A stretch of 64,000 bases of DNA from Bacillota bacterium (GTDB lineage: Bacteria > Bacillota > Clostridia > Christensenellales > SZUA-584), in the NCBI GenBank assembly GCA_023397655.1, contig JAEWTW010000017.1, positions 1-64,000 on the forward strand. The letters run 5' to 3'. This document shows, in pieces, positions 53,203 to 61,827 of this stretch (position 1 is its first letter; each line of letters starts with the position of its first letter). A program made the position numbers and the translations under genes. The notes beneath the pieces were generated by a model that was given only the letters and a program-made list of their open reading frames with translations, did no database searches and was not told where the DNA came from.

Positions 53203-53516
53203 TCAATGCCACTCCCACCATGATAATTGTTCTTTATCGCTTTCGCGAATCCGGTATCTGTGATGCCCACCAGCATCACTCCCGGTCTTCCAATTGCCGT
53301 ACCCAGATCATCCGATGCGTCTACCATCAACCATTCAGCATCAGAACGCGCGCATAAACCGGTGAATTGCTTCACACTGTTTTCTGATAAACCCTGCTGT
53401 ATCATCAGCAGGCATATCCGATTCTGATCAAGGCCTTTCTCGCAAGCCATGCTGCCGGACATAACCTTGCCTGCGCGAAATGCAAGCCCCACCATCGAAA
53501 GCTTATTTAATGCCAC
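53199..53516 (-). CDS. L7Ae/L30e-fold ribosomal protein-like YlxQ
   Basis: 105 residues, a kink-turn RNA-binding family member. Family features: MALNKLSMVGLAFRAGKVMS at the start and AIGRPGVMLVGITDTGFA near the end. GTG start overlaps rnpM by 14 bases. Function in the cell is not established; it is widely conserved between ylxR and infB. Confidence 0.9.
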   Translation of the reverse strand: MALNKLSMVGLAFRAGKVMSGSMACEKGLDQNRICLLMIQQGLSENSVKQFTGLCARSDAEWLMVDASDDLGTAIGRPGVMLVGITDTGFAKAIKNNYHGGSGIE

Positions 53517-53775
53517 GCCGCAATATCACCCTTTTTATCGCATTGTACGCTTCATCATTCAGCGTTGTTTCCAGCGACCTTTCAAAAGCTTTTATTTTTT
53601 TCGCCTTGTCAAGGCAATCCACACTGGGGCACAAATATGCGCCACGGCCATGTGCTTTACCCGTCTCATCCGGACTTAAAACGCCTTCATCTGATACAAC
53701 GCGCACAAGCTCCTTTTTTGGACGTCCTTCCCGGCAGGCGATACACATGCGAACAGGAACTTTTTTTGTTTTCAA
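53503..53775 (-). CDS. rnpM: RNase P modulator RnpM (YlxR)
   Basis: 90 residues. YlxR has been described in Bacillus as RnpM, a protein that binds RNase P RNA and dampens its activity. The diagnostic GRGAYLCPSVDCLDKAKK and the Cys-x2-Cys in RMCIACREGRPKKELVR are present. TTG start ten bases after GAGG. Between nusA and ylxQ, the standard position. Confidence 0.92.
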   Translation of the reverse strand: MKTKKVPVRMCIACREGRPKKELVRVVSDEGVLSPDETGKAHGRGAYLCPSVDCLDKAKKIKAFERSLETTLNDEAYNAIKRVILRRGIK

Positions 53776-53801
53776 GACAATATCGCCTCACTCAATATAC
53801 A

Positions 53802-54977
53802 CTATTCGATAAAGTTGTTATCATCGTCATAGACGTCCTCAGAACTGTCCGCTGCGTCAAAGCTGTCTTCAATATCCAGCATATCATCGTCAAACGGACC
53901 GAAATCATTATCCTTCGTTTCGTCCTGATTGTCAAACAAAGCCGCCTCAATTTGTGACTGGCTCTTGATATCTATTTTCCAGCCGGTAAGCTTGGCCGCA
54001 AGCCTCGCATTCTGCCCCTCGCGTCCGATCGCCAAAGACAGCTGATAGTCCGGAACCACAACCTTGGCCGCCTTCTCATTTTCGTTGATCTGCACCATCA
54101 GCACCTTTGCCGGGCGCAGGGAGTTGGCAATAAACTCGATCGGATCCGGGCTCCACGGTATCACGTCGATCTTTTCATTGCCCAGTTCGGCCACCACTCG
54201 GTCGATTCGCGAACCCTTCTGGCCCACACAGGAGCCGACCGGATCGACATTGTCATCGTCTGAATGCACGGCAATCTTGGTTCTTGAACCGGCTTCGCGC
54301 GCGACGCTCTTGATGTGGACGATATTCTGCATGATCTCAGGAACTTCAATTTCAAACAACCGCTTTAAAAGGTTGGGATGCGTCCGCGATACGATCACCT
54401 GGGGTCCTTTTGTGGTTTTGCGGACTTCCATGATGTAAACCTTAATATGATCATTAATGTTATAACGCTCGCCCGGAATGCATTCCGCCGCCGGCATCAT
54501 GCATTCTACCCCGTCCAGTTCCAACAATACGCTGCCTTTATCCACACGATGGATGGAAGCGGTCATCACTTCGCCTTCGCGCTCCGCAAATTTTTCGTAA
54601 ATCACACCGCGCTCTGCTTCGCGAAGGCGGTGTACCACCACCTGCTTGGCTGTCTGAGCCGCAATACGTCCGAACGAACCCGGCGTCACTTCCATTTCTA
54701 TAACATCGCCCGGTTCATATGCAATATTAATTTTATGAGCATCCTTCAGCGAAATTTCCTCATTGTCGTCCATAACCTCTTCAACAACTGTCTTCTTGGC
54801 ATACACCTTAAACATACCGGTATCAGGATCGACCTCTACCCGCACATCCTGCACTGTACCGTAGTTTTTCTTATATGCGGAAACAAGGGCATTCTCAATC
54901 GCATCGATCAAAATACTCTTATTGATTCCTTTTTCTTTTTCCAGTGCCGCCAGAGCGCTTAAAAATTCTGAGCTCAT
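53802..54977 (-). CDS. nusA: Transcription termination/antitermination factor NusA
   Basis: RNA-polymerase-bound factor. N-terminal domain (about 1-125), S1 domain with ASIHRVDKGSVLLELDG, then two KH domains: SRTHPNLLKRLFEIEVPEI, GSCVGQKGSRIDRVVAEL and LAIGREGQNARLAAKLTG. 391 residues with an acidic Asp/Glu-rich tail of about 45 residues. ATG overlaps the rimP stop. Confidence 0.97.
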   Translation of the reverse strand: MSSEFLSALAALEKEKGINKSILIDAIENALVSAYKKNYGTVQDVRVEVDPDTGMFKVYAKKTVVEEVMDDNEEISLKDAHKINIAYEPGDVIEMEVTPGSFGRIAAQTAKQVVVHRLREAERGVIYEKFAEREGEVMTASIHRVDKGSVLLELDGVECMMPAAECIPGERYNINDHIKVYIMEVRKTTKGPQVIVSRTHPNLLKRLFEIEVPEIMQNIVHIKSVAREAGSRTKIAVHSDDDNVDPVGSCVGQKGSRIDRVVAELGNEKIDVIPWSPDPIEFIANSLRPAKVLMVQINENEKAAKVVVPDYQLSLAIGREGQNARLAAKLTGWKIDIKSQSQIEAALFDNQDETKDNDFGPFDDDMLDIEDSFDAADSSEDVYDDDNNFIE

Positions 54978-55447
54978 TTCTTATTACCTCCGAAAGTTAT
55001 ATCCGCATGCAACCTGACCAAAGCCACATCTTTGTTTTCAAATGGTTTTTCATTTCCTTCAATCTCAATTACCACACTGTTCTGATCATGGTTCTTGAGC
55101 AAACCGGTCCATTCCTTTTTGCCGTCCATCGGACGATAAAGCCGAATATCCACCATCTTTCCTAAACTGCGCGCAAAATCTCTCGCCGTTTTGAGCGGCC
55201 TGTCAAGGCCGGGCGACGAGACACACAGGCAATATGATTCCTCTATAGGGTCTTTCTCATCGATAATGGGGTCGATCAGCCGGCTTATCTTCTCACAGTC
55301 GTCCAGACCGAGACCGCCGGGTTTATCTGCATATATGATTAGCTCATTGGCACCAGCTGTCCTGTTGTATTCGGTACCCACGTATTCGTAGCCGTTCTGT
55401 TCGATCATCGGCATAACGATATCTTCGATTGTTTTTTCAACTTTCAC
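54974..55447 (-). CDS. rimP: Ribosome maturation factor RimP
   Basis: Early 30S assembly factor. Contains the family segments YEYVGTEYNRTAGANELIIY, LDDCEKISRLIDPIID and CVSSPGLDRPLKTARDF. 157 residues. GTG start; AAGGTG lies about 13 bases upstream, which is a little far. First gene of the nusA/infB unit. Confidence 0.95.
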   Translation of the reverse strand: MKVEKTIEDIVMPMIEQNGYEYVGTEYNRTAGANELIIYADKPGGLGLDDCEKISRLIDPIIDEKDPIEESYCLCVSSPGLDRPLKTARDFARSLGKMVDIRLYRPMDGKKEWTGLLKNHDQNSVVIEIEGNEKPFENKDVALVRLHADITFGGNKK

Positions 55448-55489
55448 GGAAATTTAAATACACCTTCCAATTATGCTGCCCGATGCTGC

Positions 55490-55518
55490 ATCATACCAAT
55501 GCATTACGGACCTTACAA
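55490..55518 (-). promoter_or_regulatory. sigma-A promoter of rimP-nusA-infB-ribF
   Basis: Minus strand TTGTAA (55513-55518), 17 bases, TATGAT (55490-55495), about 43 bases before the rimP GTG. The -35 abuts the phoPR terminator. Confidence 0.7.
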
Positions 55519-55521
55519 TTT

Positions 55522-55545
55522 AAAAGAGTGGGATTTTCCCACTCT
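55522..55545 (-). terminator. Terminator after phoR
   Basis: AGAGTGGGA and TCCCACTCT, nine pairs with a three-base loop, then TTT on the minus strand. It ends the nrdR-pgeF-phoP-phoR transcript immediately before the rimP promoter. Confidence 0.75.
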
Positions 55546-55621
55546 CCTAGTCAGTAAATCTTGCTTCTGTGCGTAATATAGCACAATTACGATAATTAAG
55601 CAAGCATCGCAGCAAATATTT

Positions 55622-57361
55622 TTACATTTTGCCTGCCGCCAAAGGAATATACACGGTGAAAACACTTCCCTCTCCCACACGGCTCTTCACTGTGATATGA
55701 CCATCCACCAGGCTGACTATATGCTTGACGATCGCAAGCCCCAGCCCCGTTCCGCCCAGTGAACGCGACCGGCTGGTATCGACCCGGTAGAATCGCTCGA
55801 ACAACCGGGGAATGTTGGCTTCAGGTATACCAATGCCGGTATCCTCCAAGCTGAGCACCGCCAGTGTTTCCTCAGCATGTACTGATACTCTGACGCTTCC
55901 GCCGGCTGGCGTGTATTTAACGGCATTATCGATCAGATTAATAGCCAGCTGTTTGATGCGGTCATTGTCTGCGATAACTTCAATACGCGCCTCGGGTATA
56001 TCCGCAGTGAATGCAAGCCCTTTCTCACGCGCAGCGCCTTCCAGCAGCTGAACGGCTTCCTGAACACTGCCTCTTAGATCAACTTTCGTCTTGGGGCTTT
56101 CCGCAATGTTCTCTATCTCTGACAACAGCAGCACATCGTTGATCAACCGTGTCAGGCGCTCGGACTCCAGCGCGATAATATCGAGAAACCGTGAAATATC
56201 GCCGCGCGGCATCGCCGGGTCTTTAAGCGTATCCACAAAGCCCCTTATGACTGTCAGCGGCGTTTTGAGTTCATGCGTTACATTTGCCACAAAATCTTTT
56301 CTGAGATTCTCCAGCTTGCGCAGATGCGTGATGTCCTGAATGAGCAATATAACGCCGTAACCTTTTCCTTCACTGAGTATCGACGCGGCAAACACCTGCA
56401 GAAACGTCGTTTCCATGCCGCGCGGAAGGCCCAGCTCCCGCTCCACCACATTGGGCTTCATCAGCGCTTCCTGTATTACCGACTCCAGCCCTTTGTTTTG
56501 AGTTACTTCAAGAAAGTGACGGCCTTCCGGTTTATCCGTGATGGAGAACATGTTTCGTGCCGATGGATTCGCCATGATCACATTCATATTGCTGTCCACG
56601 GCGATGATGCCGCCCGGCACCGCACGCAGTACGGCCTCCAGACGGGAACTGTTCTCCGTAATGGCTTCGATGTTGCGCCGCAGCCTTCGCGCCATCTGGT
56701 TCAGCGCATGAGATAGATCCTCTATTTCGTCGCCTGTTTTGACGCTTCTGAGCTCATCATATCTGCCCTCAGCTATTTTTACAGTTTCCTGCTTCAGCTG
56801 GATAATGGGCCTAGTTACACCCCGTGAAACAAAAAGCGCAATACCAAGGCAGAGCAAAAAGGCAACGATGAGCATGATCAGAAGCGGAATCCAGAGCGAC
56901 GTGGAATATGCCGAAACCCCTTCCAGCATAAACGACACCCGGATAATAATATTTAGCTCGTCTGCCCGGAGAGCCACATACATCATATCGGCATTGAGCG
57001 TGCTGCTTCGCCTGATATTGCTTCCTGAACCCTTGTCTATCGCTTCGGCAACTTCCGGACGGTCGCCATGGTTCTCAAGGCCTGAAGCATCAGCACGCGA
57101 ATCAAACTTCACTGTGCCGTCATATGTGATCAGAGTAATGCGCATATCGCGTATCTTGTCTATGTTGTAAAGCATTTCAAAGTTGTTTGCGTCTTTAATT
57201 AAAAAACTTTCCACAACTCTGGCGCTTTTGAGAAGCTGCTCCCTGCTCTCCTCCTTATAAGCTTGGTCCAGATAGAGAATAGTAATCAGACTGGCCGCAG
57301 AAATCACGGCCAGAAAAAGCAGACTTATTCTCAGTGCGATCTTCTTAAATACCCGGTTCAT
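55622..57361 (-). CDS. phoR: Sensor histidine kinase, PhoR type
   Basis: Membrane kinase of the PhoP-PhoR class, probably responding to phosphate limitation. Transmembrane helices at about 9-30 and 157-178 flank an extracellular sensor of about 125 residues; then HAMP (180-235), PAS (242-345), HisKA with His363 in VTHELKTPLT, and HATPase with NLIDNAVKYTP, DTGIGIP and GGTGLGLAIV. 579 residues. Overlaps phoP by 17 bases. WalK is an alternative reading, but the phoP/phoR domain layout fits. Confidence 0.88.
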   Translation of the reverse strand: MNRVFKKIALRISLLFLAVISAASLITILYLDQAYKEESREQLLKSARVVESFLIKDANNFEMLYNIDKIRDMRITLITYDGTVKFDSRADASGLENHGDRPEVAEAIDKGSGSNIRRSSTLNADMMYVALRADELNIIIRVSFMLEGVSAYSTSLWIPLLIMLIVAFLLCLGIALFVSRGVTRPIIQLKQETVKIAEGRYDELRSVKTGDEIEDLSHALNQMARRLRRNIEAITENSSRLEAVLRAVPGGIIAVDSNMNVIMANPSARNMFSITDKPEGRHFLEVTQNKGLESVIQEALMKPNVVERELGLPRGMETTFLQVFAASILSEGKGYGVILLIQDITHLRKLENLRKDFVANVTHELKTPLTVIRGFVDTLKDPAMPRGDISRFLDIIALESERLTRLINDVLLLSEIENIAESPKTKVDLRGSVQEAVQLLEGAAREKGLAFTADIPEARIEVIADNDRIKQLAINLIDNAVKYTPAGGSVRVSVHAEETLAVLSLEDTGIGIPEANIPRLFERFYRVDTSRSRSLGGTGLGLAIVKHIVSLVDGHITVKSRVGEGSVFTVYIPLAAGKM

Positions 57362-58046
57362 CTTTCATGTTGAAGCGATAGCCTACGCCTCGAACGGTCT
57401 CGATTCGTTCTCCGTAATCGCCCAGCTTCTTTCTGAGATTTGTAATATGCACGTCCACAGTACGGGTTTCGCCAAAATAATCATATCCCCATACCTTGTT
57501 GAGTATCATGTCCCTTGTCAGCACCTGTGCGCCGCTTGACATCAACAGCACCAACAGCTCAAATTCCTTGAGTGTCAGCTTGAGCTCTTCGCCGTCGATA
57601 TAAGCCTTATAGTTGGAGTTGTCCACCTTCAGGCTTCTGTAATTCATAGCAGATTGGGTTTGAATCTCCAGCTTTTTAGAGCGGCGTAGCAATGCCTTGA
57701 CCCGGGCACACAGCTCGCGCACACTGAAGGGTTTGGACACATAGTCATCTGCCCCGAGTTCGAGACCAATGATCTTGTCCACTTCTTCGGCGCGCGCCGT
57801 TACCATGATCACCGGCATGTCAGCCAGCGCTTCACTGGAACGTATGGATTTGAGCACGCCCAAGCCGTCAATGCCCGGCAGCATTTGGTCCAGCAGCACG
57901 ATATCCGGGCGTTGCTTGGAGATTATCGCCACCGCAGCCTCGCCCGTCTCTGCACGCAGCACATCGTAGCCCTCTTTTTTCAGGTTGTACTCCAGCAGTT
58001 CCAGTATGTTCGGTTCATCGTCAACAATGAGCACCTTTTCATTCAT
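57345..58046 (-). CDS. phoP: OmpR/PhoB-type response regulator, PhoP
   Basis: Receiver domain with Asp10/Asp11 region VDDEPNILELL, phospho-acceptor Asp53 in IVLLDQMLPG, and Lys in YVSKPFSVREL; C-terminal winged helix with RTVDVHITNLRKKLGD. Start chosen at ATG of MNEKVLIVDD, preceded by AAGGATG; a GTG three codons earlier is possible. Partner kinase phoR overlaps by 17 bases. Confidence 0.9.
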   Translation of the reverse strand: MNEKVLIVDDEPNILELLEYNLKKEGYDVLRAETGEAAVAIISKQRPDIVLLDQMLPGIDGLGVLKSIRSSEALADMPVIMVTARAEEVDKIIGLELGADDYVSKPFSVRELCARVKALLRRSKKLEIQTQSAMNYRSLKVDNSNYKAYIDGEELKLTLKEFELLVLLMSSGAQVLTRDMILNKVWGYDYFGETRTVDVHITNLRKKLGDYGERIETVRGVGYRFNMKDEPGI

Positions 58047-58055
58047 ACCGTTCAC

Positions 58056-58874
58056 TCATCCTTTTAACAAAATTACGGCGGCCATAGCACCCGTTAGCCC
58101 TTTGTCGCGCCGGTGAGAATAAAACAAATACGGATTTTCGTAGGTACATAAATCCGCCACCGTCACTTTCTTGGAGTCGAGCCCGCCTGCCAGCATATCC
58201 AGCACGCAGGCCGTATTCAAATCGGCGTACAGCCGTCCTTCTCTTGATTGTACCGTTTGCTCTCCGAACTCGCGTATAAATATATCCCGCACTTCTTCGC
58301 CAACTTCAAAATTTCGGACGCTGATGCACGGGCCAACCGCAGCCAGCATATCAGAAGGCCTGCATCCAATGCCCATAAGCGCATTAATCGTGTTGCTTAT
58401 AATGTGGCTGGTCACACCGCGCCAGCCCGCATGGCACACCGCAGCCGCACGCCGCTTGGGGTCATAAAAAAACAGCGGCACACAGTCCGCATGGAGCGAA
58501 ATAAGCGGCAGCTGAGTTTCGTCCGTGTAAAGGCCGTCGCAGGGCTGCGCCACCATCTCTCGCCATATGCCTTTACCGGCATCCTCCTTTTGCGCCCTGT
58601 AAAGCCGCACACCGTGCTCATAGTTATCCAGCACCGCCTGATGGCTGTCGAAACCGGCCGCATCACCATAGCGCTGCATATTTTCAAGGAAATTCTTCTG
58701 ATTCGGTTCTCTTGTCCGGCTGAAGTTCAGCGTATCGAACGGTTCGGGGCTGACGCCGCCGATCCGCGTTGAGAAAGAGCATATGACGCCGCCTGCCCGC
58801 TCAAACGCCGGTATCGTCAGAAACCGGACCCCGTTTTTTTTCCATAGTGTAAAACCTTTTTGTGTCTGATGCAT
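58056..58874 (-). CDS. pgeF: Multicopper-oxidase-like purine nucleoside phosphorylase (PgeF/YfiH/YlmD family)
   Basis: Laccase-domain protein; family members cut adenosine by phosphorolysis and some edit peptidoglycan precursors (PgeF). Zinc-binding His and Cys lie in SLHADCVPLFFY and AAVCHAGWRG, and the C-terminal YSHRRDKGLTGAMAA is typical. 272 residues from ATG of MHQTQKGF, two bases after the nrdR stop. In Bacillus the homologue ylmD follows sigG/ylmC, as here. Confidence 0.87.
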   Translation of the reverse strand: MHQTQKGFTLWKKNGVRFLTIPAFERAGGVICSFSTRIGGVSPEPFDTLNFSRTREPNQKNFLENMQRYGDAAGFDSHQAVLDNYEHGVRLYRAQKEDAGKGIWREMVAQPCDGLYTDETQLPLISLHADCVPLFFYDPKRRAAAVCHAGWRGVTSHIISNTINALMGIGCRPSDMLAAVGPCISVRNFEVGEEVRDIFIREFGEQTVQSREGRLYADLNTACVLDMLAGGLDSKKVTVADLCTYENPYLFYSHRRDKGLTGAMAAVILLKG

Positions 58875-58875
58875 T

Positions 58876-59331
58876 CTACTTTTCTTCCAGCAGGCGCTGA
58901 AGCTCCTGCATGAACGTGTCCACGTCCTTGAACTCCTTATATACCGAGGCAAACCGCACATAGGCCACATCGTCCAGATCCTTCAGGCCCTTCATGACCA
59001 GCTCACCGATTTCCTTGGTTGAAATCTCCTGCCTCAGCGAATTGAATATGGCTTTCTCAATGTTCAGTACCAGCGTTTCTATTTCCTGTATGGGAACTGG
59101 GCGTTTCTCGCACGCTTTGATGATGCCGATTTTGATCTTGTCCGAATTAAAGGGTACCCGCTCTCCGTCTTTCTTGACGACAAGCAGCGGAAGGCTGTCG
59201 ATCTTCTCATATGTGGTAAACCGCTTTTTGCAGGACAGGCATTCCCGGCGCCGCCGGATGGAGCTGCCTTCATCCGTAGGCCTGGAATCCACCACCTTGC
59301 TCTCCAGATAACCGCAATAAATGCACTTCAT
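58876..59331 (-). CDS. nrdR: Transcriptional repressor NrdR
   Basis: Represses ribonucleotide reductase genes when dATP is high. N-terminal zinc ribbon (MKCIYCG and CLSCKKRF), then the ATP-cone domain with FNSDKIKIGIIKAC and VAYVRFASVYKEF. 151 residues. Start at ATG after GGGGGCG. First gene of nrdR-pgeF-phoP-phoR. Confidence 0.97.
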   Translation of the reverse strand: MKCIYCGYLESKVVDSRPTDEGSSIRRRRECLSCKKRFTTYEKIDSLPLLVVKKDGERVPFNSDKIKIGIIKACEKRPVPIQEIETLVLNIEKAIFNSLRQEISTKEIGELVMKGLKDLDDVAYVRFASVYKEFKDVDTFMQELQRLLEEK

Positions 59332-59359
59332 AATGCGCCCCCATGCCTTATTTGCTACT

Positions 59360-59387
59360 ATTATAGCATAATTATGAAGAAATACAA
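59360..59387 (-). promoter_or_regulatory. Promoter of nrdR
   Basis: Minus strand TTGTAT (59382-59387), 16 bases, extended TGC-TATAAT (59360-59365), about 29 bases before nrdR. No NrdR box is obvious in this leader. Confidence 0.7.
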
Positions 59388-59648
59388 TTATTCACGATAG
59401 TTTGGCATGCAGTTCACATCAATTTCCACCAGCACAACGTCTTCTCCGATTTTTCTGATGTTCTGCCACGGTATGATGCTGTCCCGCTCGCCTTTGAACA
59501 GAAACGAAAGCCGTGTAGGACCCGGCACCACAATGGCCGTTACTTTGCCGGTGGGCATGTCGATTACCAGGTCGCATATGTATCCCAGCCTTGCTCCGTC
59601 CAGCACATTGACGACTTCTTTTTGCCGCAGTTTGGCATAACGGGTCAT
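59388..59648 (-). CDS. YlmC/YmxH family PRC-barrel sporulation protein
   Basis: 86 residues, PRC-barrel fold. RYAKLRQKEVVNVLDGARLG and VIDMPTGKVTAIVVPGP match the YlmC/YmxH family, found near sigG in sporeformers; the biochemical role is unknown. Start set at ATG of MTRYAKL, with GAGGTGA at the right distance, instead of upstream GTG/ATG codons. Confidence 0.88.
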   Translation of the reverse strand: MTRYAKLRQKEVVNVLDGARLGYICDLVIDMPTGKVTAIVVPGPTRLSFLFKGERDSIIPWQNIRKIGEDVVLVEIDVNCMPNYRE

Positions 59649-59690
59649 CGCCATCACCTCACTTTATATATCATATTATGCGGACCATAT

Positions 59691-59727
59691 AAAAAAGACC
59701 GGGATGCTCACCATGATGCACCCCGGT
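59691..59727 (-). terminator. Rho-independent terminator of sigG
   Basis: ACCGGGGTGC pairs with GCATCCCGGT (ten pairs, one G-U), ten-base loop, then CTTTTTT. It lies 25 bases after sigG and separates it from ylmC. Confidence 0.88.
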
Positions 59728-59751
59728 TGTTTTACATTTTGTTTGTACTGC

Positions 59752-60525
59752 TTAAATGCTGCGTTTCATGCTTTTCAGCGCGTTTTTTTCAAGCCTTGAT
59801 ACCTGTGCCTGACTGATCCCGATCTCATCAGCTACCTCCATCTGTGTCTTGCCCTGATAAAATCTCATCCTGATGATGTTCTTTTCGCGCTCGCCAAGTT
59901 TGTCAATCGCTTCCTTGAGTGCAATACCCTCCAGCCAGTTCTCGTCAGCACAGCTTTTATCCTGCAGCTGATCCATCACATAGATGGCGTCCGCACCGTC
60001 ATGATAGACCGGCTCATACAGAGATACAGGATCTTGAATGGCATCCAGTGCAAAAACCACGTCTTCAACGCTAACCCCCATCTCCGCAGCAATCTTCTCT
60101 ACACTGGGGTCACTGCAATCTTTTTTCGCCATAGTATTGCGTATCTGCAGCGCCTTGTATGCGATGTCGCGCAGTGAACGCGAAACACGAATACTGTTGT
60201 TGTCGCGCAGATAACGCCGTATCTCACCGGTGATCATCGGTACGGCGTATGTGGAAAAGCGAACGCCCATCTCGACATTAAAATTGTCTATCGCCTTGAT
60301 CAGCCCGATACACCCCACCTGAAAAAGGTCATCCATATTCTCTCTCCGCCCGGTAAAACGCTGAATAACGCTCAAAACCAGACGAAGGTTCCCCCGAATA
60401 AATTCCTCTCGTGCGGCGCGGTCTCCGGCTTTGACTCTGAGCATCGTTTCCTTCATTTGCCTGGGCTTCATCACAGGCAGTTTGGATGTGTCGACGCCGC
60501 AGATCTCAACCTTGTTCGTCAGCAT
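59752..60525 (-). CDS. sigG: RNA polymerase sporulation sigma factor G
   Basis: Late forespore sigma factor that drives genes such as the SASP pair at 6860-7269. The N-terminal KVEICGVDTSKLPV is the hallmark of sigma-G; region 2 has NLRLVLSVIQRFTGR, DDLFQVGCIGLIKAIDNF and VRFSTYAVPMI, region 3 SLRDIAYKALQIRNT, region 4 GKTQMEVADEIGISQAQVSR. 257 residues. Start at ATG of MLTNKVEIC after AAGGAGAT; the frame upstream is not sigma-like. Confidence 0.97.
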   Translation of the reverse strand: MLTNKVEICGVDTSKLPVMKPRQMKETMLRVKAGDRAAREEFIRGNLRLVLSVIQRFTGRRENMDDLFQVGCIGLIKAIDNFNVEMGVRFSTYAVPMITGEIRRYLRDNNSIRVSRSLRDIAYKALQIRNTMAKKDCSDPSVEKIAAEMGVSVEDVVFALDAIQDPVSLYEPVYHDGADAIYVMDQLQDKSCADENWLEGIALKEAIDKLGEREKNIIRMRFYQGKTQMEVADEIGISQAQVSRLEKNALKSMKRSI

Positions 60526-60526
60526 G

Positions 60527-60646
60527 TCATATCTCCTTAGGTGCTTTGATATGACTAGCTTTACCATGCCAAAATTCTTTTATACTGCCCATAAATGTTG
60601 CATTTGCAACACTTTTTGCCTTGTATGCCTTCACAGATTTCCGCAT
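60527..60646 (-). CDS. Possible 39-residue basic peptide in front of sigG
   Basis: An ATG-started frame reads MRKSVKAYKAKSVANATFMG and goes on to a TGA one base before the sigG ATG. The product is strongly basic (many Lys) with no hydrophobic segment. A GGAAGGG lies eight bases before its start and its last codons form the sigG ribosome site, so coupling with sigG is possible. Its third-position G+C is lower than neighbours', and I know no homologue, so it may also be only a leader. Low confidence. Confidence 0.35.
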   Translation of the reverse strand: MRKSVKAYKAKSVANATFMGSIKEFWHGKASHIKAPKEI

Positions 60647-60650
60647 ATAC

Positions 60651-60682
60651 AAAACCCTTCCATTATTAAAAGGAAGGGTTTT
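60651..60682 (-). promoter_or_regulatory. Perfect hairpin at the sigG leader
   Basis: AAAACCCTTCC and GGAAGGGTTTT form 11 pairs with a ten-base loop. The 3' arm contains the GGAAGGG that would serve the small ORF starting at 60646, and the T-run is only four long. It could block translation of the leader ORF, or be a weak second terminator after ispA. Confidence 0.6.
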
Positions 60683-60708
60683 CAATATGATTCGTATATG
60701 AGACAAAT

Positions 60709-60736
60709 AAAAAAACAGCAAAAATTTGCCGTTTTT
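60709..60736 (-). terminator. Terminator after ispA
   Basis: Minus strand AAAACGGCAAA/TTTGCTGTTTT stem with a small loop, continuing into TTTTTTTA. It starts 16 bases behind the ispA stop and ends the folD-xseAB-ispA unit. Confidence 0.75.
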
Positions 60737-60751
60737 ATTTATAGTCGTATT

Positions 60752-61639
60752 TTATCTGTCCCTCAACAGTAAAAATTGAGCCAATTGCTTTAATGACCTG
60801 CTCCGTTCACCCAAAACGTTCAGTGCCTGATCAGCTTCCCCGGTCAGTCTGCGCGCAATGCTCCGAGACGCTTCAATGCCATAAACCCGTGCAAAAGTCT
60901 GCTTGCCGGTATTTGCGTCCTTGCCGACAGATTTGCCAAGCAGGGTTTCATCCCCCACCTCGTCCAGTATGTCGTCCACGATTTGAAAGACCAGCCCCAA
61001 CCTGCTGCCGTACGTTTCAAGCGCTGCTGTTTCTTGCGCCGATGCTCTGAACAATGCCGCTGCGCTGAGCACGGATGCGCTGATCATCGCACCGGTCTTG
61101 CGCTCGTGGATATGCCGGAGCACCTGCTCATCCTTGTCATGCCCTTCAAAGGCGATGTCGCAGGCTTGTCCCTCGATCATACCCTTCACGCCCGCCGCTT
61201 TTGCAATTACGCTCATTGCGCCAAGATAGTCAAGACCGTCGCCCGCATTCCTTACCGCGCATTCAAGCATCACCTCAAAAGCGCAGTTCAGCAGCCCGTC
61301 ACCCGCCAGCAGTGCATATGCTTCACCGAACACCACATGGTTGGTCGGCTTTCCGCGCCGAAGCACGTCGTTGTCCATGCATGGCAGGTCGTCATGTATC
61401 AGCGAATAGGTATGAATCATCTCCAGTGCGCAGGCTAAGTCCAGCGCCTTCATCGCATCGCCGAATATCTCTGCCGTCATAAGACAGAGTACCGGACGCA
61501 GACGTTTGCCGCCCGCTGCCAGACTATAACCCATTGCGTCCTTGAGCGTTCCCGGCTCACACATGATTTCCAGCAATGTTTCCAGTCGCGTGTTCACCAG
61601 CGCGCCGTATCTCTTCAGCTCTTCGGCAGCCGTGTTCAT
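60752..61639 (-). CDS. ispA: Polyprenyl (farnesyl) diphosphate synthase
   Basis: Condenses IPP with allylic diphosphates to make farnesyl (or geranylgeranyl) diphosphate. First Asp-rich motif DDLPCMDND, second DDILDEVGD, with GGKRLRP near the N-terminus and HERKTGAMISASV. 295 residues. Starts in the xseB stop (ATGA). xseA-xseB-ispA is the usual Firmicutes order; dxs is not in view. Confidence 0.95.
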   Translation of the reverse strand: MNTAAEELKRYGALVNTRLETLLEIMCEPGTLKDAMGYSLAAGGKRLRPVLCLMTAEIFGDAMKALDLACALEMIHTYSLIHDDLPCMDNDVLRRGKPTNHVVFGEAYALLAGDGLLNCAFEVMLECAVRNAGDGLDYLGAMSVIAKAAGVKGMIEGQACDIAFEGHDKDEQVLRHIHERKTGAMISASVLSAAALFRASAQETAALETYGSRLGLVFQIVDDILDEVGDETLLGKSVGKDANTGKQTFARVYGIEASRSIARRLTGEADQALNVLGERSRSLKQLAQFLLLRDR

Positions 61640-61827
61640 GTACCCCTCGCCTCGTTCTCCAATATCTCAATCTTCGATTTGTATGTGTTCAGGCGCTTTT
61701 GCAGCATCTCGGACAGCTTCACACCCTCGGCATACAGCTCCATGCTCTTCTCGATGCCTGTTTCGCCCGACTGCAGCTGCTGGGATATCTCCTCCAGCCT
61801 GCGCAGATCCTTTTCAAAATCATCCAT
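61636..61827 (-). CDS. xseB: Exodeoxyribonuclease VII small subunit
   Basis: 63-residue helical subunit. FEKDLRRLEEISQQLQSGE, ELYAEGVKLSEMLQKRLN are the family core. Overlaps xseA by one base and ispA by four. Confidence 0.95.
   Translation of the reverse strand: MDDFEKDLRRLEEISQQLQSGETGIEKSMELYAEGVKLSEMLQKRLNTYKSKIEILENEARGT

Noticed and set aside
60526..60600. A sigma-F or sigma-G promoter directly before sigG
   Set aside because: Boxes such as GTATA and CATGGTA occur but at wrong spacing (10-12 bases), so no promoter can be supported.
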